Part shown: positions 60,390-64,000 of the stretch, piece after piece | Position numbering within the stretch: position 1 is the first letter of the stretch | Layout of the letters: each line of letters opens with the position of its first letter | Source of the DNA: Amycolatopsis sp. MtRt-6 | GTDB lineage: Bacteria; Actinomycetota; Actinomycetes; Mycobacteriales; Pseudonocardiaceae | DNA length: 64,000 nucleotides | Assembly (NCBI RefSeq): GCF_017308975.1 | Contig: NZ_JADWPD010000022.1 | Coordinates: forward strand, 1-64,000 | Reading direction: 5' to 3' | Program-made: the position numbers and the translations under genes | The notes under the pieces: model-generated | Database searches by the model: none | Told to the model about the DNA's origin: nothing | What the model saw: the letters and a program-made list of their open reading frames with translations, nothing else

Positions 60390-61201
60390 GAAGAAGCCGC
60401 CTGGTCGACGGCGCCCCCGAAGCGGCGATCCCGCTTCGCGAATTCCAGGCAGGCCCGCCACAGGTGGGTCCGGTCGAAGTCCGGGAACAGCGTGTCCTGG
60501 TACACCATCTCGGCGTACGCCGACTGCCACAGCAAGAAGTTCGACGTCCGCTGCTCGCCCGAAGGCCGCAGGAACAGGTCCACGTCCGGCATCTCCGGCT
60601 GGTACAGGTACTTCCCGATGGTCTTCTCGTTGACCTTGTCGGGGTTCAGCTTGCCGGCGGCGACGTCCTGCGCGATCCGCTGCATGGCGTCACCCAGCTC
60701 GGCGCGACCGCCGTAGTTGACGCACATGGTCATGTTCAGCGCCGTGTTGTGCTTGGTCTTCTCCTCGGCCGCCTGCAGCTCCTTGATGACCGACGCCCAC
60801 AGCTTCGGCCGCCGCCCCGCCCAGCGGATGCGCACGCCGATCGAGCCGAGGTAGTCGACCTGGCGGCGAATGGTGTCGCGGTTGAAGCCCATCAGGAACC
60901 GCACCTCTTCGGGGCTGCGCTTCCAGTTCTCCGTCGAGAACGCGTACACCGAGAGCCACTTGACGCCGAGCTCGACCGCCCCGCTGGCGACGTCGATCAT
61001 CACCGCTTCGCCGCGCTTGTGGCCCTCGATCCGTGGCAGGCCGCGCTGGTTGGCCCAGCGGCCGTTGCCGTCCATGACCAGCGCGACGTGCTTCGGCACC
61101 AGCTCCCGCGGGATCTCCGGCGGCTTCGCGCCCGACGGGTGCGGATCCGGGGCCCGCAGCTCGTATCGCGACGCCTTGTTCTCGCGTCCCCTGCGCAGCA
61201 C
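60386..61201 (-). CDS. uppS: Polyprenyl diphosphate synthase (Z-type)
   Basis: 271 residues; makes the long-chain prenyl carrier for cell wall. Motifs: VALVMDGNGRWANQRGLPRI, YAFSTENWKRS, NYGGRAELG and DLFLRPSGEQRTSNF LLWQ in parts. GTG 61201 with GGGAGG upstream. Gene order recO-uppS as in mycobacteria (Rv2361c type). Confidence 0.95.
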   Translation of the reverse strand: MLRRGRENKASRYELRAPDPHPSGAKPPEIPRELVPKHVALVMDGNGRWANQRGLPRIEGHKRGEAVMIDVASGAVELGVKWLSVYAFSTENWKRSPEEVRFLMGFNRDTIRRQVDYLGSIGVRIRWAGRRPKLWASVIKELQAAEEKTKHNTALNMTMCVNYGGRAELGDAMQRIAQDVAAGKLNPDKVNEKTIGKYLYQPEMPDVDLFLRPSGEQRTSNFLLWQSAYAEMVYQDTLFPDFDRTHLWRACLEFAKRDRRFGGAVDQAASS

Positions 61202-61242
61202 TGCGAGCCTCCCTGGATGGGTGAAACCGGTCGGGGCCGACC

Positions 61243-62004
61243 CTACTGCTTTGCCGCGGCCGACTCCCGGGCACGTCGCTCGACCAGGGGCAGGGAGCGC
61301 AGCTGCCGCTCCAGGTGCCACTGCAGGTGCGCCGCGACCAGGCCGCTCGCGTCGCGGCGGGTGCCGGGCAGGGTCGCCTCGGCCAGCGGCCACTCGCCGT
61401 GCAGCAGCGCGGTGAGCAGGTCCAGGACCTCGGGGGCGGGGTGCACGCAGCCGGCGATCCGGCAGTCGGGGCACATCGAGCCGCCCGCGGCGATGCTGAA
61501 CGCCGTGTGCGGGCCCGGCAGGCCGCAGCGGGCGCACTCGGTGAGCGCGGGCGCCCAGCCGGCGTAGGACATCGCGCGGAGCAGGAACGCGTCGAGCACC
61601 AGCGAGGAATCACGCTGCCCCTCGGCCAGCGCCCGCAGCGCCCCGACGACGAGGAGGTACAGCTTGAGCACCGGCTCGCCCTCTTCGGCCGAGAGCCGGT
61701 CCGCGGTTTCGGCGATCGCGCTGGCCGCGGTGTAGCTCTGGTAGTCCGCGACCAGCGGCAGCTGGAAGGCGTCGACGGTCTCGACCTGGGTGATGACGTC
61801 GAGCGTGCGCCCGGTGTAGAACTGCACGTCGACGTGGCCGAACGGCTCCAGCCGCGCCCCGAACCGCGAGGAGGTGCGCCGCACGCCCTTCGCGACGGCG
61901 CGGACCTTGCCGTGCCGCCGGGTCAGCAGGGTGACGATCCGGTCGGCCTCACCGAGCTTGTGCGTGCGCAACACCACCCCGGTGTCGCGGTAGAGGTTCA
62001 CCAC
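61243..62004 (-). CDS. recO: DNA repair protein RecO
   Basis: 253 residues. OB fold (YRDTGVVLRTHKLGEADRIV), helical middle, and a four-Cys zinc site (CARCGLPGP, CPDCRIAGC). Helps RecR load RecA on SSB-coated DNA. Confidence 0.96.
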   Translation of the reverse strand: MVNLYRDTGVVLRTHKLGEADRIVTLLTRRHGKVRAVAKGVRRTSSRFGARLEPFGHVDVQFYTGRTLDVITQVETVDAFQLPLVADYQSYTAASAIAETADRLSAEEGEPVLKLYLLVVGALRALAEGQRDSSLVLDAFLLRAMSYAGWAPALTECARCGLPGPHTAFSIAAGGSMCPDCRIAGCVHPAPEVLDLLTALLHGEWPLAEATLPGTRRDASGLVAAHLQWHLERQLRSLPLVERRARESAAAKQ

Positions 62005-62053
62005 CCCGACATCGTCCCACTTCGGGGTGATGCCGGGGTGGACCGACCCGGTT

Positions 62054-62521
62054 TCAGCAGTAGTAACCCGTGCAGTAGCTGACGCTGGACGCCGCCACGA
62101 TCGCGACGATGATCCAGACGATGGTCAACACGCAGCCCAGCGCGCCGATGATGCTGGCGATCAGGCAGAGCGTCTTCGTGGTGCGCGAGGCCTGCTCCGC
62201 CATCGCGTAGTTGCCCTGCATTTTGTAGGTGCCGACCTCGTTGGACTTCATGATCGCGAAGATCGCGAGGATCCAGCAGAGGAAGATGCAGCCGATCGCC
62301 CAGCCCTTGTAGTCCTTGATGGCGTTGATGTCGCCACCGCCGGGCGCGCCGTAGCCGGGGGCGCCGAAGCCACCGGTGGGCGGCTGGCCGTACGGCGCGG
62401 GCTGCCCGTACGGCGCCGGCTGGCCGTAGGGCGCGGCGGGCATGCCGCCGGACGGCGGGCCGTAACCCGGCTGCTGCGGCTGCTGGCCGTAGGGCTGCTG
62501 CTGGCCGTAGGGATTGGTCAT
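62054..62521 (-). CDS. CD225/dispanin-like membrane protein
   Basis: 155 residues. A Gly/Pro/Tyr/Gln-rich cytoplasmic lead (PYGQ repeats) and two membrane helices (WAIGCIFLCWILAIFAIMKS, CLIASIIGALGCVLTIVWII) in the interferon-induced transmembrane (dispanin) pattern. Function in bacteria unknown. The PYGQ-rich lead also appears in the next gene. Confidence 0.82.
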   Translation of the reverse strand: MTNPYGQQQPYGQQPQQPGYGPPSGGMPAAPYGQPAPYGQPAPYGQPPTGGFGAPGYGAPGGGDINAIKDYKGWAIGCIFLCWILAIFAIMKSNEVGTYKMQGNYAMAEQASRTTKTLCLIASIIGALGCVLTIVWIIVAIVAASSVSYCTGYYC

Positions 62522-62589
62522 GACGTTCTACCCCAACTATTCGTGAACTTCCGCCGGGCGACTCCGGCGGTGGTGCGGAAAGGAACTGG

Positions 62590-63744
62590 TCAGCGCTGCT
62601 CGTTCGGCGGCTGGCCGAACTGGCCGGGCTGGATCTTCTGGGTCGCCTCGGGCTCGCCCTGGGCGTCCGGACGCAGCATCTGCGTGCGCTCGGCCTGCTC
62701 GTCGAAGGCGCTTCCCGCACCGGAGCCCGGGCGCAGCATCTGGGTGCGCTCCGCCTGCTCGTCGAAGGCACCGCCACCCGGCGGCGGGGCGAGCGGCTGA
62801 TCCGGCTGCTGCCCGAAGCCGCCCGGCTGCGGGGGCTGCGCGAAGCCACCGGAGGACGGCGGCTGGCCGAACCCGCCCGGCTGCGGCTGGCCGAAGCCAC
62901 CCGGCGCGGGCTGCTGCTCGAAGCCGCCGGACGACGGCTGCTGCTCGAAGCCGCCGGACTGCGGCTGCTGCGGGAAACCACCGGAGGCGGGCTGCTGCGG
63001 GAAACCGCCGGGCGCGGGCTGCTCGAACCCACCGGACGCGGGCTGCTGCGGGAAGCCACCGGAGGGCGGCTGGCCGAACTGACCGGGCTGGCCCGGCTGC
63101 TGTCCCGGCGGCGGGAAGCCGCCGGCGAACGGCTGCGCTCCGGGCTGGCCCATGCCGGGCTGGCCGAACGGCGCGGCCGCGGCGTCGTCGGCGTTGACGA
63201 CGACCGTGCCGACGATCTTGTCGGAGAGGGTCTGCTTCTTGTCGTCCCACAGCGGCCACAGCCAGCCGACGTAGCAGAGGACGTTGTCGACGAAGTGGGC
63301 GAGATCGCGCACGAACGCCATGCCGGCGCCGATCGGCTGCCCGCTGTCCTCGCGGACGAGCTTGATCTTCGCGACCTTCTTGCCGAGCGACTGCCCGGTG
63401 TTGCCCTGCTGGATCCACCGGTTGTAGACGCACCAGCCGATCCAGGCGAGCCCGCCGACCAGGGCCAGCACCCCGCCGGCCTCGCCCTCGTTCACCGTGA
63501 CGGGGATGACGATCGCGTACAGCAGGACGACCGGTCCGAAGTCGACGAGCCAGCCGAGGGCGCGCTGGCCCCAGCTCGCGTAGTTGCGCGACGGGCCGAA
63601 GGGGTTGCCCTGCTGCCCGAACGGGGCCGGCTGCCCGTAGGGCGCGGGCTGCCCGAACGGCGCCGGCCCCGGCTGCGGCTGCCCGAACGGCTGCTGGCCA
63701 CCGGGCTGCTGCCCGAAGGACTGCTGGCCGTAGGGATCGGTCAT
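62590..63744 (-). CDS. RDD family membrane protein with long repetitive tail
   Basis: 384 residues. A PYGQ-rich lead, RDD domain with three helices (ASWGQRALGWLVDFGPVVLL, then TGQSLGKKVAKIKLV), and a tail of about 190 residues built of GGF-(P/E)-QQP repeats. Near the end AFDEQAERTQMLRP occurs twice and EATQKIQPG once; each has Thr followed by Leu/Ile at +3, as FHA domains like when the Thr is phosphorylated. Upstream partner of the dispanin gene. Confidence 0.85.
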   Translation of the reverse strand: MTDPYGQQSFGQQPGGQQPFGQPQPGPAPFGQPAPYGQPAPFGQQGNPFGPSRNYASWGQRALGWLVDFGPVVLLYAIVIPVTVNEGEAGGVLALVGGLAWIGWCVYNRWIQQGNTGQSLGKKVAKIKLVREDSGQPIGAGMAFVRDLAHFVDNVLCYVGWLWPLWDDKKQTLSDKIVGTVVVNADDAAAAPFGQPGMGQPGAQPFAGGFPPPGQQPGQPGQFGQPPSGGFPQQPASGGFEQPAPGGFPQQPASGGFPQQPQSGGFEQQPSSGGFEQQPAPGGFGQPQPGGFGQPPSSGGFAQPPQPGGFGQQPDQPLAPPPGGGAFDEQAERTQMLRPGSGAGSAFDEQAERTQMLRPDAQGEPEATQKIQPGQFGQPPNEQR

Positions 63745-63928
63745 TGGGTCTCCCCCTCGCTGGTCACTCCGCCGCACGCCCCGTGCGGGACCGTCCCGTG
63801 TGTACGGCGCGGTCCGCGGGAGCGTACTCGGTTCACCTTCGGCCGCGCCGCCCAGGCTTCAGCTGTCCGGGTGAATCGCATGCGGGTGCGACGCAGTGCG
63901 CGGCGCCCCGGTTCCCGGCTGCCGGAGA

Positions 63929-64000
63929 TCAGACCCGCAGGCCGGTGAACGGCGCGAACGGCAGGTTGCGGATGACGAACCAGACGACGAACACGATGGA
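63929..64000 (-). CDS. C-terminus of a DUF2752-like membrane protein (partial)
   Basis: Only the last 23 residues are inside the window: a helix (IVFVVWFV) then RNLPFAPFTGLRV, the usual ending of actinobacterial DUF2752 proteins, which are often next to dispanin/TM2 genes. The start is beyond the right edge. The 184 bases between it and the RDD gene show no feature. Confidence 0.5.
   Translation of the reverse strand, partial: SIVFVVWFVIRNLPFAPFTGLRV

Overview
The window is high-GC actinomycete chromosome, most likely Pseudonocardiaceae and Amycolatopsis-like. The evidence is GC-rich third codon positions, many GTG/TTG starts, a conservon, abundant TetR and ECF regulators, class F sortases, and a right-hand half that follows the Mycobacterium tuberculosis order asnT, dnaG, dgt, glyS, smtB, zur, YbjN gene, uppS, recO. 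The genus is inferred from general resemblance and was not tested by any search.

The left part (1-17,000) is a patchwork of regulator-linked modules. It opens with an alkane hydroxylase fused to rubredoxin (alkB) and a downstream TetR gene, then a four-gene conservon (sensor kinase, roadblock, DUF742, GTPase). Next is a small operon of a DMATS-type prenyltransferase, a heme-oxygenase-like diiron enzyme and a nucleotidyltransferase. After that come a DoxX/ECF41-sigma operon with a recognisable ECF41-type promoter, a TetR-bicupin pair, a secreted DUF1996 protein carrying an internal duplication, an intracellular GH43 enzyme and a divergent SDR/TetR pair.

The middle part (17,000-34,100) is accessory. 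It holds secreted plant-polysaccharide enzymes: GH74 xyloglucanase, GH62 arabinofuranosidase with an in-frame TGA, a GH43 enzyme and GH27 alpha-galactosidase, several with ricin-type lectin domains. A surface-anchored beta-helix protein is divergent from GH74. A LacI-type palindrome, TGTTAGCG(A/C)TAACA, occurs before DUF1996, between the beta-helix and GH74 genes, and before GH62, which suggests one sugar-responsive regulon whose repressor lies elsewhere. Decay is frequent here: a serine-protease pseudogene, two TetR fragments and an internally deleted IS701-type element with intact terminal repeats. The tRNA-Asn gene at 34,095 marks the border with the conserved part.

The right part (34,100-64,000) is core housekeeping with insertions: tRNA-Asn, dnaG, a second ECF41 sigma gene near a CMD-family (AhpD-like) gene, an MFS/MarR pair, an operon of serpin, polytopic membrane protein and DinB protein, dgt, an ABC exporter with a two-component system, glyS, two class F sortases with a probable anchored substrate, the zinc regulators smtB-zur, a YcgQ/YcgR-type permease pair, uppS, recO, and membrane proteins (dispanin and RDD types). 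The RDD protein has a repeated C-terminal tail with threonine motifs that resemble FHA-binding sites. A DUF2752-like gene runs off the right edge.

The points most worth following are the prenyltransferase/HDO operon, the three-site LacI-type regulon with its surface beta-helix protein, and the sortase cluster inserted between glyS and smtB.
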